Shown: positions 18,135 to 28,925 of the stretch, in pieces
Layout: the number at the start of each line of letters is the position of its first letter
How positions within the stretch are numbered: the stretch's first letter is position 1
Source: Frigidibacter sp. ROC022
GTDB lineage: Bacteria; Pseudomonadota; Alphaproteobacteria; Rhodobacterales; Rhodobacteraceae
NCBI RefSeq assembly: GCF_024723735.1
Contig: NZ_JANQDU010000005.1
Span: 1 to 64,000, forward strand
Length of the DNA: 64,000 nt
Direction of reading: 5' to 3'
Notes under the pieces: generated by a model
Seen by the model: the letters and a program-made list of their open reading frames with translations, nothing else
Database searches by the model: none
What the model was told of the DNA's origin: nothing
Position numbers and translations under genes: made by a program

Positions 18135-19428
18135 AGCGGATCCTCGGGTCGAGCATGCCGTAAAGCACGTCTGCAATCAGGTTGAACAGCACGATCAGCA
18201 CCGCGAAGATGAAGGTCAGGGTCTGGACCATCGGAATGTCGCTGCCCTGGATCGACAGGATCAGCTGCTGTCCCAGCCCGTTCACCTTGAAGACCTGCTC
18301 GGTGATGATGGCGCCGCCGAAGATCGTCGGCACCCCCAGGGCGATCACCGTGATGACCGGGATCATCGAGTTGCGCAGCACATGGAGCAACACCACGACC
18401 CGCTCGGTCAGCCCCTTGGCGCGGGCGGTGCGGACATAGTCCTGATGCAGGTTGTCCAGCATCGAGGCGCGCATGAAGCGTGAAATCTGGCTGGCGTTGA
18501 ACAGTGCCAGCACCGCCACCGGCATCGCCATCTGTTTGACCTGTTTGACGAAACTGGGCCAGTCCACGACCTTCAGCGTGGTGTCGTAGATCGACGGGAA
18601 CCATTGCAGCTTGACCGAGAAGATGATGATCAGCAGCACCCCGGTAAAGAAGGTCGGCACCGAAAAGCCGATCATCGAGATGAATGTGCCCAGCTGGTCG
18701 AACCAGGAATACTGGCGATAGGCAGAGATGATCCCGATCGGCAGCGCGATCAGCACCCCGACGAGATAGGCGATGCCGACCACCTTGAGGGTCTGGGGCA
18801 TCCGCTCCAGCACGATGTCCATCACCGGGCTGCGGCTCTGGAACGACAGGATGCGCTGCCGGGGCCGGGTGCCCTCGGTCACTTCGACGGTAAAGCCGTC
18901 GCCGGGCACAAATGCCGTGTCGCCCTGCTTCAGTTCGAACCCGATCGAGCCTTCCAGCGGCTGGCCGACCCGGACCTCTCCCAGCGTCTTGCCGTCCGGT
19001 CCCCGAACCTCGAAGGCCGGCCCGTCGGGGCCATCGGTTCCGGCCAGCGCCGTCAGCGCATAGCTGCCCGCTGTGCCGGCGGCGGGGGCGGCAACCATCA
19101 GCGTGCCGTTGCCGGTGTTGCCGGGGCTGACCGCGACCACGGCATCGACGAAATCGGTCATCCGCAGATTGGTGCCGAACCAGTGGTCGATCAGATACAT
19201 CGGTTCGGTGATGAAGAAATTGCCCAGCCATTTGACATAGCGGACATAGACCGGCTCCCCGAGACCCAGGCTCTCGCGGATACGCTCGCGGACCTCGGGC
19301 GGGATCGTCAGCGGCATGTTCGAGACCGGATCGCCGGGCGCAAGGTCGAGCAGCAGGAAGATCACCAGAGAGATGAACAGCAGGGTCGGGATCGCCAGGA
19401 CCAGTCGCCTGATCGTGTAATTCAGCAT
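18127..19428 (-). CDS. oppB: Peptide ABC transporter permease (OppB/DppB type) with large insertion
   Basis: A 433-residue permease, about 100 longer than usual OppB/DppB (near 310-335). Helix 1 (residues 1-30) and the RIRESLGLGEPVYVRYVKWL region look normal, and the core resumes at SFQSRSPVMDIVLERMPQTL near residue 195. In between lies an extra Gly/Ala/Thr-rich periplasmic segment (about 80-190) without membrane helices. The EAA loop YVRTARAKGLTERVVVLLHVLRN near the end is intact. Partner of the OppC-type permease; together they form the channel. Confidence 0.9.
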   Translation of the reverse strand: MLNYTIRRLVLAIPTLLFISLVIFLLLDLAPGDPVSNMPLTIPPEVRERIRESLGLGEPVYVRYVKWLGNFFITEPMYLIDHWFGTNLRMTDFVDAVVAVSPGNTGNGTLMVAAPAAGTAGSYALTALAGTDGPDGPAFEVRGPDGKTLGEVRVGQPLEGSIGFELKQGDTAFVPGDGFTVEVTEGTRPRQRILSFQSRSPVMDIVLERMPQTLKVVGIAYLVGVLIALPIGIISAYRQYSWFDQLGTFISMIGFSVPTFFTGVLLIIIFSVKLQWFPSIYDTTLKVVDWPSFVKQVKQMAMPVAVLALFNASQISRFMRASMLDNLHQDYVRTARAKGLTERVVVLLHVLRNSMIPVITVIALGVPTIFGGAIITEQVFKVNGLGQQLILSIQGSDIPMVQTLTFIFAVLIVLFNLIADVLYGMLDPRIRYD

Positions 19429-19477
19429 CAGCGCCTCGCATCAGCCCGGGGCCAGAGGGCAACGGGAAGGGCAGGGT

Positions 19478-19503
19478 GGGGCGGTCCGTCGCCGGGCCGC
19501 CCC
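19478..19503 (-). promoter_or_regulatory. Stem-loop between binding-protein and permease genes
   Basis: GGGGCGGTCC and GGGCCGCCCC pair over 10 positions (one G-T) around a 6-base loop, just after the stop codon of the binding-protein gene. There is no T-tract. Such hairpins behind binding-protein genes often slow 3' decay or partly terminate, raising binding-protein levels over the permeases; that role is inferred here. Confidence 0.5.
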
Positions 19504-19513
19504 GGTTTTCCGG

Positions 19514-21211
19514 CTACTTGATCCGGTACCAGTCGGCAGCGTTCCAGATCTCGCTGTCCCAGACATTCATGATCACGCCACCCAGGGTGTTGGAATGGGC
19601 TGCGTTGCGGCCGCGGTAGACCAGCGGGATGATCACGTATTCCTGCATCAGCATGTCGTTCATCGCCTTGGCCAGGCGACCCCGCTCGTTGATGTCGCCG
19701 GTCTGCGCCATTTCGGCACGCAGGGCGTCATACTCGGCCGAGCAGAAGCGCGGCATGTTGTTGCCCTGCCACTGGTTCTCCGGCGCCGGGATCTGGCCGC
19801 AGGTCCAGTTCGACATGTAGGCTTCCGGATCCGTGCCGTCGAAGTTGTTGGTGAACATCTCGATATCGGCAAAGAACTTCTGGAACGTGTCGGGCGAGCC
19901 CGGGTCCGATCCGAAGAATACCGAGGCGTCGATGTTGCGCAGTTCGACCTCGACACCGATCTCCTGCCACCAGCCCTTGATCAGGGCCTGGAAGTCCTGG
20001 CGCACGGCATTGGTCGATGTCTGGAAGACCACCGACAGCCGCTTGCCGTCCTTCTCGCGCACGCCATCGGGGCCCGGCACCCAGCCGGCATCGTCGAGCA
20101 GCTTCTTGGCGCCCTCGATGTCCTGGTTGACGCAGTCGTCATTGGCGGTCGAGGCATAGACCGCCGGGGCCGGCAGCACGTTGCAGGTCAGCCGTCCGAA
20201 GGAGCCATAGCCGATCTCGACCAGCAGCGCCCGGTCGATGGCCTTGGACAGGGCCTCGCGGACCGGCTTCTCGGTCAGGAAGGGATGCGGATGCTTGATC
20301 GTTCCGCGCTCGTCACCGAGCGCCGGGTCCACGTCGGTCAGGTTGACCAGGATCCGTTCGACCGAGGTGCCGAAGGCGACGATGTTCTTGCCCTTGCCCA
20401 CCGATTCCATCTGCTCGAGCACTTCCGGCGCCAGCTGAAGGTTCCAGGCATAGTCGAATTCGCCGGTTTCCATCACCGCACGACCGGCCGCCGCCGCATC
20501 GCCGCCGCCCTTGAAGGTCACCGTCGCGAAGGCCGGCTTGTCCGGATCGCGATAGTTCGGGTTGGCTTCCAGCGAGATCACGTCATTGGTCCGGAACTCG
20601 GTGACGACGAAGGGGCCGGTGCCGATCGGGCCGAAGTTGGCATCGGTGCATTCCGGCGCCTTGGCCCCCATGCAGTCCTTGAACTGGGCCTTCTGGATGA
20701 TCGGGGCCTGGGCGCCGACGAAGGGTCCATAGGGGAAGGGCTTGGGCACGCTGAAGTGCACGATGACCGTCTGCGGGTCCGGCGTATCGACCGAGACCAC
20801 GTCATTGAATTTCTCGATCTGGGCGCAGCCGCCGCCATCGGCGGTGCAGTATTCCCAGGTGAATTTCACGTCTTCCGAAGTCACCGGCGTGCCGTCGGAC
20901 CACAGGAGACCGTCCGACAGCTTCCATGTGATGCTCTTCAGATCGGCCGAGACGCCGCCGTTCTCGACGGTCGGGATTTCATCGACAAGCCAGGGCGTCA
21001 GGGCGCCGTCCTGGTCATAGCGGGCCAGCGGTTCGATGATCAGCGACGAGGATTCCAGGTCCTTTGTGCCGCCGGACAGATAGGGATTCAGGATCGAGGG
21101 CGCTTGCCAGTAGATGATGTTGAGGTGGCCATCCGATCCGCGCTCGGCCATCGCGGCAGGCGCGATGACGGCAACGGCGGCAGCACCTAGCAGGGCTGTC
21201 TTCAGTTTCAT
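19514..21211 (-). CDS. Peptide ABC transporter substrate-binding protein (SBP_bac_5)
   Basis: A 565-residue periplasmic binding protein of family 5 (OppA/DppA). A clear signal peptide ([22 protein letters not shown]) precedes the mature protein, which shows [15 protein letters not shown] and the DVKFTWEYC region typical of the family. The ligand, probably a peptide, cannot be deduced. The ATG overlaps the stop of the upstream ATPase gene (ATGA), and a stem-loop separates it from the permease genes. Confidence 0.93.
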   Translation of the reverse strand: MKLKTALLGAAAVAVIAPAAMAERGSDGHLNIIYWQAPSILNPYLSGGTKDLESSSLIIEPLARYDQDGALTPWLVDEIPTVENGGVSADLKSITWKLSDGLLWSDGTPVTSEDVKFTWEYCTADGGGCAQIEKFNDVVSVDTPDPQTVIVHFSVPKPFPYGPFVGAQAPIIQKAQFKDCMGAKAPECTDANFGPIGTGPFVVTEFRTNDVISLEANPNYRDPDKPAFATVTFKGGGDAAAAGRAVMETGEFDYAWNLQLAPEVLEQMESVGKGKNIVAFGTSVERILVNLTDVDPALGDERGTIKHPHPFLTEKPVREALSKAIDRALLVEIGYGSFGRLTCNVLPAPAVYASTANDDCVNQDIEGAKKLLDDAGWVPGPDGVREKDGKRLSVVFQTSTNAVRQDFQALIKGWWQEIGVEVELRNIDASVFFGSDPGSPDTFQKFFADIEMFTNNFDGTDPEAYMSNWTCGQIPAPENQWQGNNMPRFCSAEYDALRAEMAQTGDINERGRLAKAMNDMLMQEYVIIPLVYRGRNAAHSNTLGGVIMNVWDSEIWNAADWYRIK

Positions 21212-22296
21212 GATCGTCTCCTTGTTGGGTGCTCGTTGGCCTCGGATGCCGCGGTTTCTTCCACGGTCCCGCTCTTTGGGTCGACATAGAGATGGCAGGC
21301 GACGAAGCGGCCCGGCTGCACCTCGCGAAACTCTGGGTCCTCGACATGGCAGCGTTCCACCGCCACCGGACAGCGGGTGCAGAAGTTGCAGCCCTTCGGC
21401 GGATTGGCGGGCGAGGGCACGTCGCCTTGCAGGATCACCCGCTCGACCTTGTCCTCGATCCAGGGGTCGGGCTCGGGCACCGCCGACAGCAGCGCCCGGG
21501 TATAGGGGTGGAACGGATCGGAATAGAGCTCTTCGCGCGGCGCCAGTTCCACCACCTTGCCCAGGTACATCACCGCCACCCGGTCGGCGATGTGGCGGAC
21601 CATGGAAAGGTCGTGGCTGATGAACAGATAGGTCAGCCCCAGCCGATCCTGCAGGTCTTCCAGAAGGTTCACCACCTGGGCCTGGATCGAGACGTCCAGC
21701 GCCGCGATCGGCTCGTCGCAGATGATGAACTTCGGGTTCAGCGCCAGCGCTCGGGCGATGCCGATCCGCTGCCGCTGACCGCCGGAAAAGGCATGCGGAT
21801 ACCGGTTTGCAAAGCTGCGCGCCAGGCCGACGGCATCCATCAGCTCGTAGATCCGGGCCAGCTTTTCCTTCTTGCTCAGGCGGGTGTGCTCATCCAGCGG
21901 CTCGCCGATCAGCGCCGCCACGGTCATCCTCGGGTTCAGGCTGGCCTGCGGGTCCTGGAACACCATCTGCATGGTCGGGCGCAGGTCGCGCAGATTGGCC
22001 TGCGGCACCTTGGCGATTTCCGCGCCATCGACCACGATCGAGCCATCAGTTACGTCATACAACCGCAGGATCGCCCGGCCGCAGGTGCTCTTGCCGCAGC
22101 CGCTTTCGCCGACCAGCCCCAGGGTCTCGCCTTCATATATGTCGAAGCTGACCCCATCGACCGCCTTGACCTCGCCGACCCGGCTGCGCAGCACCCCGGC
22201 ATAGATCGGGAAATGCATCTTCAGCCCGCGCACCTCGACCAGCTTGCGTTGCGTTGCCCCGCGGGCCGGAGCTTCGGTCGTCGCGATATCAGACAT
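21208..22296 (-). CDS. oppF: Peptide ABC transporter ATP-binding protein (OppF/DppF type)
   Basis: A 362-residue ATPase. Walker A GESGCGKS, signature [15 protein letters not shown], Walker [13 protein letters not shown]. The C-terminal oligopeptide-transporter extension contains the Cys cluster [14 protein letters not shown], as in OppF/DppD proteins. The ATG at 22296 overlaps the upstream oppD-like gene by 8 bases; longer starts are shadows of that gene. Confidence 0.92.
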   Translation of the reverse strand: MSDIATTEAPARGATQRKLVEVRGLKMHFPIYAGVLRSRVGEVKAVDGVSFDIYEGETLGLVGESGCGKSTCGRAILRLYDVTDGSIVVDGAEIAKVPQANLRDLRPTMQMVFQDPQASLNPRMTVAALIGEPLDEHTRLSKKEKLARIYELMDAVGLARSFANRYPHAFSGGQRQRIGIARALALNPKFIICDEPIAALDVSIQAQVVNLLEDLQDRLGLTYLFISHDLSMVRHIADRVAVMYLGKVVELAPREELYSDPFHPYTRALLSAVPEPDPWIEDKVERVILQGDVPSPANPPKGCNFCTRCPVAVERCHVEDPEFREVQPGRFVACHLYVDPKSGTVEETAASEANEHPTRRRS

Positions 22297-23293
22297 GCCG
22301 GGCCGTCCCGGTCTTGGCGTCCCAGAAACAGGCGGCGTCATGGCCCGGACCGGTGGCATAGCGGGGCGGGTTCCGGCTGGCACAGATTTCCAGAGCATGG
22401 GTGCAGCGTCGCCGGAACGGGCAGGAGCCGGGCTGCGCGGTCAGCATCGGCGGCTGACCCTCGATCACGCTCAGCTTCGGCTCGCGGGCGCCGCGCACCC
22501 GTGGCACCGTCTTCAGCAGCGCCCGCGTATAGGGATGCTGCGGATTCTTGAACAACTCGCGCACCGGGGCCTGCTCGACCACCTGGCCGCCATACATCAC
22601 CATCACCCGGTCGGCGATGCCGGCAATGACGCCCAGGTCATGGGTGATCCAGACGATCGCCATGCCCAGCTTGTGCCGCAGCTCCTTCACCAGTTCGAGG
22701 ATCTGCGCCTGGATCGTCACGTCCAGCGCCGTTGTCGGTTCGTCGGCGATCAGCACCTCCGGGTCGCAGGCCAGCGCGATGGCGATCATCACCCGCTGCC
22801 GCATCCCGCCCGAGAACTGGTGCGGATAGTCGGCCAGCCGCGCCTCGGGGTCGGGGATGTTGACCAGTTTCAGCAACTCTGCCGCCCGCACCCGCGCCGC
22901 CGCCTTGTCCATTCCCATGTGTTTGCGCAGCGGCTCCATGATCTGGTAGCCGACGGTGAACACCGGGTTCAGGCTGGTCATCGGGTCCTGGAAGACAAAG
23001 CCGATCCGGGCACCCCGGATCTGGCGCAGCGCATCCTCGGGCAGCCGCAGCAGGTCCTGGCCGTCGAACAGCACCTGGCCGTCGCGGATCTCGGCCGGCG
23101 GCATCGGCAGCAGCCCGATCAGCGACATCATGGTGACCGACTTGCCCGACCCGCTTTCGCCCACGACGCCCAGCAATTCGCCCGGCTTCAACTCGAAGCT
23201 TACGGAATTGACGGCATGTATCTCGCCGGCGCGTGTCCGAAACACGGTCTTGAGGTCCTTGACATCAAGGACGGGCAAGGCCCCATCGGGCAT
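22289..23293 (-). CDS. oppD: Peptide ABC transporter ATP-binding protein (OppD/DppD type)
   Basis: A 334-residue ATPase. Walker A GESGSGKS, signature [16 protein letters not shown], Walker [13 protein letters not shown], and a C-terminal Cys-containing extension ([16 protein letters not shown]). First gene of the operon, preceded by a good GGGGAG ribosome-binding site. Together with OppF it powers peptide uptake. Confidence 0.93.
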   Translation of the reverse strand: MPDGALPVLDVKDLKTVFRTRAGEIHAVNSVSFELKPGELLGVVGESGSGKSVTMMSLIGLLPMPPAEIRDGQVLFDGQDLLRLPEDALRQIRGARIGFVFQDPMTSLNPVFTVGYQIMEPLRKHMGMDKAAARVRAAELLKLVNIPDPEARLADYPHQFSGGMRQRVMIAIALACDPEVLIADEPTTALDVTIQAQILELVKELRHKLGMAIVWITHDLGVIAGIADRVMVMYGGQVVEQAPVRELFKNPQHPYTRALLKTVPRVRGAREPKLSVIEGQPPMLTAQPGSCPFRRRCTHALEICASRNPPRYATGPGHDAACFWDAKTGTARHV

Positions 23294-23548
23294 AGGCGAC
23301 TCCCCAGTCGGACGTTTTTTGTTCTTGTTATTGTTCTTGTCTTTTTGTCTGGCCGGGTCTGACGCCCGATCTCAGGATTACCGGGACGTTAGCACCAATT
23401 CCCCGTCCGACAACAGCTAATCAGCGGAAATGGCGTAACGGTATGCATATGCCCGTTTGACTGGCAGGACCGCGTCGGAAAGCGGCGGCAGCGCTTGACC
23501 TCGGGCGCAGCCGGGGCCACCGTTTGCGCGCAGCCCGGGAGAAAGCCA
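23294..23548. promoter_or_regulatory. Divergent region between oppD and argE
   Basis: This 255-base region must hold promoters for both the importer operon and argE. The oppD leader is unusual for this GC-rich DNA: a T-rich stretch on the plus strand near 23313-23348 contains GTTCTTGT twice, separated by TATT, giving an A-rich untranslated leader in the mRNA. No convincing -35/-10 pair was chosen. Confidence 0.35.
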
Positions 23549-24712
23549 TTGGCCAAACACATGACAGCACGGGAAATTCTGGAACGGCTGGTGGCCTTCC
23601 CGACCGTCTCGCGCGATTCCAACCTGGCCCTGATCGACTGGGTCGAGGACTATCTGGCCAGCCACGGCGTCAGCGCACATCGGGTCTATGACCCGACCGG
23701 GCAAAAGGCCTCGCTCTTTGCCAATATCGGCCCCGAGGTCGCCGGGGGCACGCTGCTCTCCGGCCATACCGATGTGGTGCCGGTGGACGGGCAGGACTGG
23801 GCCTCGGACCCCTGGGTCGTGACCGAGCGTGACGGCAGGCTCTACGGGCGTGGCACCTGCGACATGAAGGGGTTCGACGCGCTGGCCCTGGCGGCGGTGC
23901 CGCTGGCGCTGGAGCGCGATCTCAAGCGGCCGCTGCAGATCGTGCTGACCCATGACGAGGAGGTCGGCTGCATCGGCGCGCCGCTGGTGATCCCGCATGT
24001 GCTGAAGACCCTGCCGAAAGCGGCAGCGGTGATCGTGGGCGAGCCGTCGATGATGGACTGCGTGACCGGGCACAAGGGCGGCACCGGATTCAAGGTTCAT
24101 GTCCGGGGGGTCGAAATCCATTCCTCGATGATGCACCGGGGGGTCAGCGCGGTGATGTGGGCGGCGCGGCTGATCGACTGGGGCAACCAGGAGAACGAGC
24201 GGCTCTGGGCCGAAACGCCGTCCGATCTTGCGGCGCTGTTCGATCCGCCCTTCACGACGCTCCATACCGGCATGATCCAGGGTGGCACTGCACATAACAT
24301 CACCGCCGGCGACTGCTGGTTCGACTTCGGCTACCGGGTGGTGCCGGGAGAGGATATCGAGGCGCATATGGCCCGGTTCCGCGCCAAGGTTGCCGAACTC
24401 GAGGCGCAGATGCAGGCGATCCACCCCGACGCAAGGATCGAGGTCGAAGGTCGCTGGCCGGTACCGGGGCTGAAGCCCGAGACCGATGGCGCCGCCGAGA
24501 CCCTGGCCCGCAGCATCACTGGCGACAATGGCCGCCATGTCGTCAGCTACGGCACCGAGGCGGGCCAGTTCCAGGAGGCGGGCTATTCCGCCGTGGTCTG
24601 TGGCCCCGGCAGCATCGACCAGGCGCATCAGCCGGACGAATACATCGCCCTCGACCAGTTCGCCCGCGGCGAGGCTTTCGTGCGCCGGGTCGTTGATCGG
24701 CTCTGCGACTGA
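23549..24712 (+). CDS. argE: Acetylornithine deacetylase
   Basis: A 387-residue M20-family metallo-deacylase. Metal ligands are visible as GHTDVVPVDGQDW and the GRGTCDMKGFDA block, with catalytic THDEEVGCIGA. It removes acetyl from N-acetylornithine in arginine synthesis, or acts on a related N-acyl amino acid. TTG 23549 is preferred because GGGAGA lies 6 bases upstream; ATG 23561 would shorten it by four residues. Divergent from the peptide importer. Confidence 0.88.
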   Translation: MAKHMTAREILERLVAFPTVSRDSNLALIDWVEDYLASHGVSAHRVYDPTGQKASLFANIGPEVAGGTLLSGHTDVVPVDGQDWASDPWVVTERDGRLYGRGTCDMKGFDALALAAVPLALERDLKRPLQIVLTHDEEVGCIGAPLVIPHVLKTLPKAAAVIVGEPSMMDCVTGHKGGTGFKVHVRGVEIHSSMMHRGVSAVMWAARLIDWGNQENERLWAETPSDLAALFDPPFTTLHTGMIQGGTAHNITAGDCWFDFGYRVVPGEDIEAHMARFRAKVAELEAQMQAIHPDARIEVEGRWPVPGLKPETDGAAETLARSITGDNGRHVVSYGTEAGQFQEAGYSAVVCGPGSIDQAHQPDEYIALDQFARGEAFVRRVVDRLCD

Positions 24713-24782
24713 GTTCCGGCGATCCGGTCACTCCGGCCGGAGGGCCGCCACCGCCGGGGCGCATGGGGCAGGGACGCCGCTC

Positions 24783-24947
24783 TCAGCCCCGCCTCTGGCC
24801 CGGCCGTTTCGTAAGGGCCGGTTCCCGCACCGCCAGCAGGGGATGCCGGGCCGGGATCGACCGCCCCTGTGCCCGCAGCCAGACCCACAGATAGATCAGC
24901 GCCCAGATCAGCCCGACGAGCCCCTGGCCGGCGAGGTCCGGCAGCAT
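24783..24947 (-). CDS. 54-residue single-TM basic protein downstream of fliG-like gene
   Basis: A short ORF that begins 3 bases after the stop of the fliG-like gene, with GAGGA spaced 7 bases before its ATG (24947); a GTG sits one codon earlier. It encodes one hydrophobic helix (LAGQGLVGLIWALIYLWVWL) followed by a basic Arg/Pro-rich tail ending RPGQRRG. The spacing, ribosome-binding site and membrane-plus-basic-tail build argue that it is real and co-translated with the FliG-like protein. Function unknown. Confidence 0.5.
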   Translation of the reverse strand: MLPDLAGQGLVGLIWALIYLWVWLRAQGRSIPARHPLLAVREPALTKRPGQRRG

Positions 24948-24950
24948 CAC

Positions 24951-25994
24951 CTAGTCCTCGCCCGCGATCAGGAAAATCTCGCCCGCCGCCTCCAGTTCGC
25001 GGATCGCAGCGACGACCGCATTCATCGCCGTTTCGCCGTCCTTCTCGCGCACCTTGCCCAGAGCCTCCATCTCTTCCCGCAGTGTCGCCGCCATGCGTTG
25101 CGACATGTTGCCCAGGATGAACTCGACCGTGCGGCCCAGATTGCGCTGGCCGGCGGCCTGAAGGGCGGTGACGAGCACCGCCTGATCGATGCCCCGCACG
25201 ATCCGGGCGACATCGCGACTCTCGATCCGGTCGGGGATATTGGCGAATGTGAAGATTGCCAGCCGCACCTCTTCCGCCAGGGTCCGGTCGGTTTCGTCCA
25301 GGCCGGCCAGCACGTCGTCGCGGGTGTTGGACGGCGAGAAGTTCAGGATCGCCCCGATCCGTTCCACCGGGCCCTTGGCAAAGGCGGGAACCGGCATCGC
25401 GTCGATCTGGTCCAGGATGGTGCGCCCGATCCGCTGCACGATCGCCGGCCGCACCGCCTCGGTCAGCGACATCGCATAGGCGATGCGGCGTGCCCTTGGC
25501 CCCGGCAACCGGCCCAGGATTTCGGCGGCCTTCGAGACCTTCAGCTTGGCCAGGACCACCGCCCCGACTTCGTTGCTTTCGGCTTCGATCAGCGGCAGCA
25601 GCTCATCCGTGGACAGCGCCGCGACCCGCTCCCACGGGTCGCCCATCGCCTCGGCCCCGAGCTGTCGGCGGAACCGATCGGCTGCCACGGGCGAGATGGC
25701 CGGACCCAATGTGCCGAGCGCCCCGGCGATCCCGCGCGGAAAGGACAGGCCGATGCCATCGACCTCGCTGGCGAATTCCGAGGCGACCGCGGCAAGGGTG
25801 GCATGGTCGATGGTGCGCATCTTCGACATCTGCACCACCAACTCGTCCTGCAACGCGTCGGGCAGGTCGGCCAGCGACAGTGATGCTCCCTCGGCCAGCA
25901 AGAGCCGAACGATGACCGCGGCTTTCTGCGGTCGCGTCAAACGGCGCGGCAGCGGCGGCTCCGGCGCCCCTGCGGATTCTGGCTGGACCTGCAT
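24951..25994 (-). CDS. fliG: FliG-like flagellar motor switch protein
   Basis: A 347-residue protein with FliG features: an N-terminal LTRPQKAAVIVRLLLAEG domain, a middle ARM-like part, and a C-terminal torque domain with FTFANIPDRIESRDVARI and ILGNMSQRMAATLREEMEALG. FliG couples the stator to the switch complex at the inner face of the membrane. ATG 25994 is preferred over GTG 26003 because of the GGGAG spacing. No other flagellar gene is in the window, so this may be a solitary fliG or a divergent paralogue. A 54-codon ORF follows at once. Confidence 0.82.
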   Translation of the reverse strand: MQVQPESAGAPEPPLPRRLTRPQKAAVIVRLLLAEGASLSLADLPDALQDELVVQMSKMRTIDHATLAAVASEFASEVDGIGLSFPRGIAGALGTLGPAISPVAADRFRRQLGAEAMGDPWERVAALSTDELLPLIEAESNEVGAVVLAKLKVSKAAEILGRLPGPRARRIAYAMSLTEAVRPAIVQRIGRTILDQIDAMPVPAFAKGPVERIGAILNFSPSNTRDDVLAGLDETDRTLAEEVRLAIFTFANIPDRIESRDVARIVRGIDQAVLVTALQAAGQRNLGRTVEFILGNMSQRMAATLREEMEALGKVREKDGETAMNAVVAAIRELEAAGEIFLIAGED

Positions 25995-26071
25995 CCGGCA
26001 CACTCCCGATCCTGTCGGATCAGGAAAACCAGAACAGGCTTAAGACCGGGTTAACCGCGCCGGGGCCGGTG

Positions 26072-26230
26072 TCAGCTCGAGGCGATCGGCACGCAGGCCG
26101 AGGCTTCGGCGTCCCAGGTGTGTCCGTCGGCGCAGGTGGCGGCGGCCTGTCTATCGTGCTCGCAGCCCTCTGCCGTTGCGGCAAGAGGCGAAAGCGCAAG
26201 GATCAGCGCAACAGAGGCGGTCTTCAGCAT
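26072..26230 (-). CDS. Small secreted Cys-containing protein
   Basis: A 52-residue ORF with a strong GGAGGT site and a signal peptide (MLKTASVALILALSPLAATA), leaving a mature part of about 32 residues with three Cys in the pattern C-x(9)-C-x(12)-C (GCEHD, ATCADGHTWD, ACVP). The C-x-D-G-x-x-W-D-x(5)-C-V-P layout recalls short chitin-binding (CBM14)-like modules. It lies 65 bases downstream of purB on the same strand. Function unknown; secreted to the periplasm. Confidence 0.7.
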   Translation of the reverse strand: MLKTASVALILALSPLAATAEGCEHDRQAAATCADGHTWDAEASACVPIASS

Positions 26231-26295
26231 CGGGAACCTCCTTGGATACTGTGCGCCCCCAGCCTAACACGATTCTCGCCGCGCCGCGCCGGTTT

Positions 26296-27603
<1,308 letters not shown>

Positions 27604-28119
27604 CGGGCCGTCCTTGGCTGCGGCGGGGTCGGAGCGGGTTTAGACTCCCCCCATGCAGAGGGCAAGAGCCGAGGCGTCCCCATGGGGACGGGGGTCAAGG
27701 GGTTGATTTTGTTGAGAAAGCCGTGCGGACGGGGGTTGTGGTTAATGGGAGGTGAAGGGGGATGGGGGGTGTAGGGTGCGTGTTTACACGCACCAAGGGA
27801 GCGGAGGCGCGGTGAGTGGGTAGCTTTAGGTGTGGCAAGCCACTCGGTTTGCTATCCATTTCCTTGCCGTCATCCGGATCAATTTAAAGTTGTTCGTGCG
27901 ATTGAACTGCTTTCCAGCAGCTAGTAGAGAATTCGCAGGAAGAGAGGTCTTGGGAGTTCCCTTTTTTGGAGACGCGGTGGGAAGATGCCTTCCTAGCTCG
28001 TCGTCGGGTTGTCTTTGGATGTGCCGACCAATCTTGTTTTGGTTTTCCCCAAATCAAAATTGGTTCCCATTCTTGGGATGATTTTCCAGAAAATAAGGTT
28101 CCACGTAGGAGTAGAATAT
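27604..28119. other. Intergenic region, left edge of AT-richer island
   Basis: This 516-base gap starts as normal GC-rich DNA upstream of purB, then passes the palindrome at 27775-27794 into visibly AT-richer sequence from about 27830. Short open frames exist (for example 27830-28081) but show no ribosome-binding site, conserved motif or codon bias, so I call none. Confidence 0.4.
27775..27794. repeat. Dispersed palindrome GGTGCGTG-N4-CACGCACC, copy 1
   Basis: GGTGCGTG, loop TTTA, CACGCACC. Same 8-bp arms as at 28634, 28741, 29728, 29791 and 36789, with a different loop. It is preceded by GTAG and marks the left edge of the AT-richer island behind purB. Confidence 0.8.
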
Positions 28120-28479
28120 ATGGCGGTTTACCGAAGGCGCTATCATGTCGCGCATCGATATCTTGTAGGCAGGCTTGTTTGCTGGATTCTCGAGCTCTTG
28201 GGATGGGTCATCGTGGCTGCTGGATGCCTTCTGATTATTGCAGGCTGGATCAATGGGGAAATGGTCGTGCAGTTCTTGGATATAGCCGATACAACTGGCC
28301 CACGGTTCATCAATATCGTGGCGTCAATCTCGGGTGGCATTATCATAATGACGGGTTTGATCATGGTCGCGGTGTGCCAATATTTCGTGGCGACCTTTGA
28401 CAACTCCATGACTACGCAAAAGCTGCTAGTGTTGGCCGAGGAAGAAGCCTCGGCATGGGAGGACGAGGAGTCCTCTTGA
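28120..28479 (+). CDS. Hypothetical two-helix membrane protein
   Basis: A 119-residue protein not recognised as any family. Two transmembrane helices (about 24-45 and 66-90) follow a basic N-terminus (MAVYRRRYHVAHRYL) and precede an acidic tail (LAEEEASAWEDEESS), suggesting both ends face the cytoplasm. ATG 28120 has AGGAG 8 bases upstream; a longer start at 28009 lacks one. Base composition is visibly AT-richer than the neighbours, in a segment bounded by palindromic repeats, so transfer from elsewhere is likely. Confidence 0.6.
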   Translation: MAVYRRRYHVAHRYLVGRLVCWILELLGWVIVAAGCLLIIAGWINGEMVVQFLDIADTTGPRFINIVASISGGIIIMTGLIMVAVCQYFVATFDNSMTTQKLLVLAEEEASAWEDEESS

Positions 28480-28594
28480 GTGCCGACGATATCGCGTGCA
28501 GCGGTGAGGATAAGGTGCCTAGCGCCACAACATCTCGGTGCTCCCGTTGTGTGAGTGAATTCGATAAATCCGAATTGTCGGGGTCACGATACAT

Positions 28595-28662
28595 GGTGCG
28601 TGATGTCACGCGCATATGGGATCGCGGATGCATGGTGCGTGCGAGCACGCACCCTACGGGTG
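28595..28662. repeat. Paired palindrome (BIME-like) unit 1
   Basis: An imperfect palindrome (GGTGCGTGATGTCACGCGC, from 28595) is followed 39 bases later by the perfect GGTGCGTG-CGAG-CACGCACC (28634-28653) and CTACGGGTG. The same two-part layout recurs at 28701, 28808 and 29688. Confidence 0.8.
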
Positions 28663-28870
28663 TGCGGGGCGGTTCATGCGGGAAGTGCGGCGGTTGGTGG
28701 GGTGCGTGATGTTGTGCGCCATGTGAGGTCGCGGGGGTGTGGTGCGTGCGAGCACGCACCCTACGGGTGTGCGGGGCGGTTCATGCGGGAGGAGTGGCGG
28801 TTGGTGGGGTGCGTGATGTTGTGCGCCATGTGAGGTCGCGGGGTGTTGTGCGTGCGAGCACGCACCCTAC
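28634..28870. repeat. 107-bp tandem duplication, about 2.2 copies
   Basis: Copies run 28634-28740 and 28741-28846, with a partial third from 28847 that breaks off after CACGCACCCTAC. They differ only at a few positions (for example GGGAAGTGCGG versus GGGAGGAGTGG). Each copy carries the perfect CGAG-loop palindrome at its start and an imperfect GGTGCGTGATGTTGTGCGCC palindrome further on (28701-28720, 28808-28827). Confidence 0.85.
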
Positions 28871-28925
28871 TTGACGTACCCGACAGCTACGTGAAAGCTT
28901 CGCCTATCTTCTAGGAGGCGAAATC

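Larger units (their letters stand above)
28480..28925. other. Repeat-filled intergenic region
   Basis: This 446-base gap holds three paired palindromic units and a 107-bp tandem duplication (listed separately) and the AGGAGG site of the following gene. I see no coding sequence; open frames across it are products of the repeat. Confidence 0.6.

Noticed and set aside
27830-28119. Short open frames in the AT-richer segment before the two-TM gene
   Set aside because: No ribosome-binding site, no conserved sequence, and overlapping frames with equal claims.
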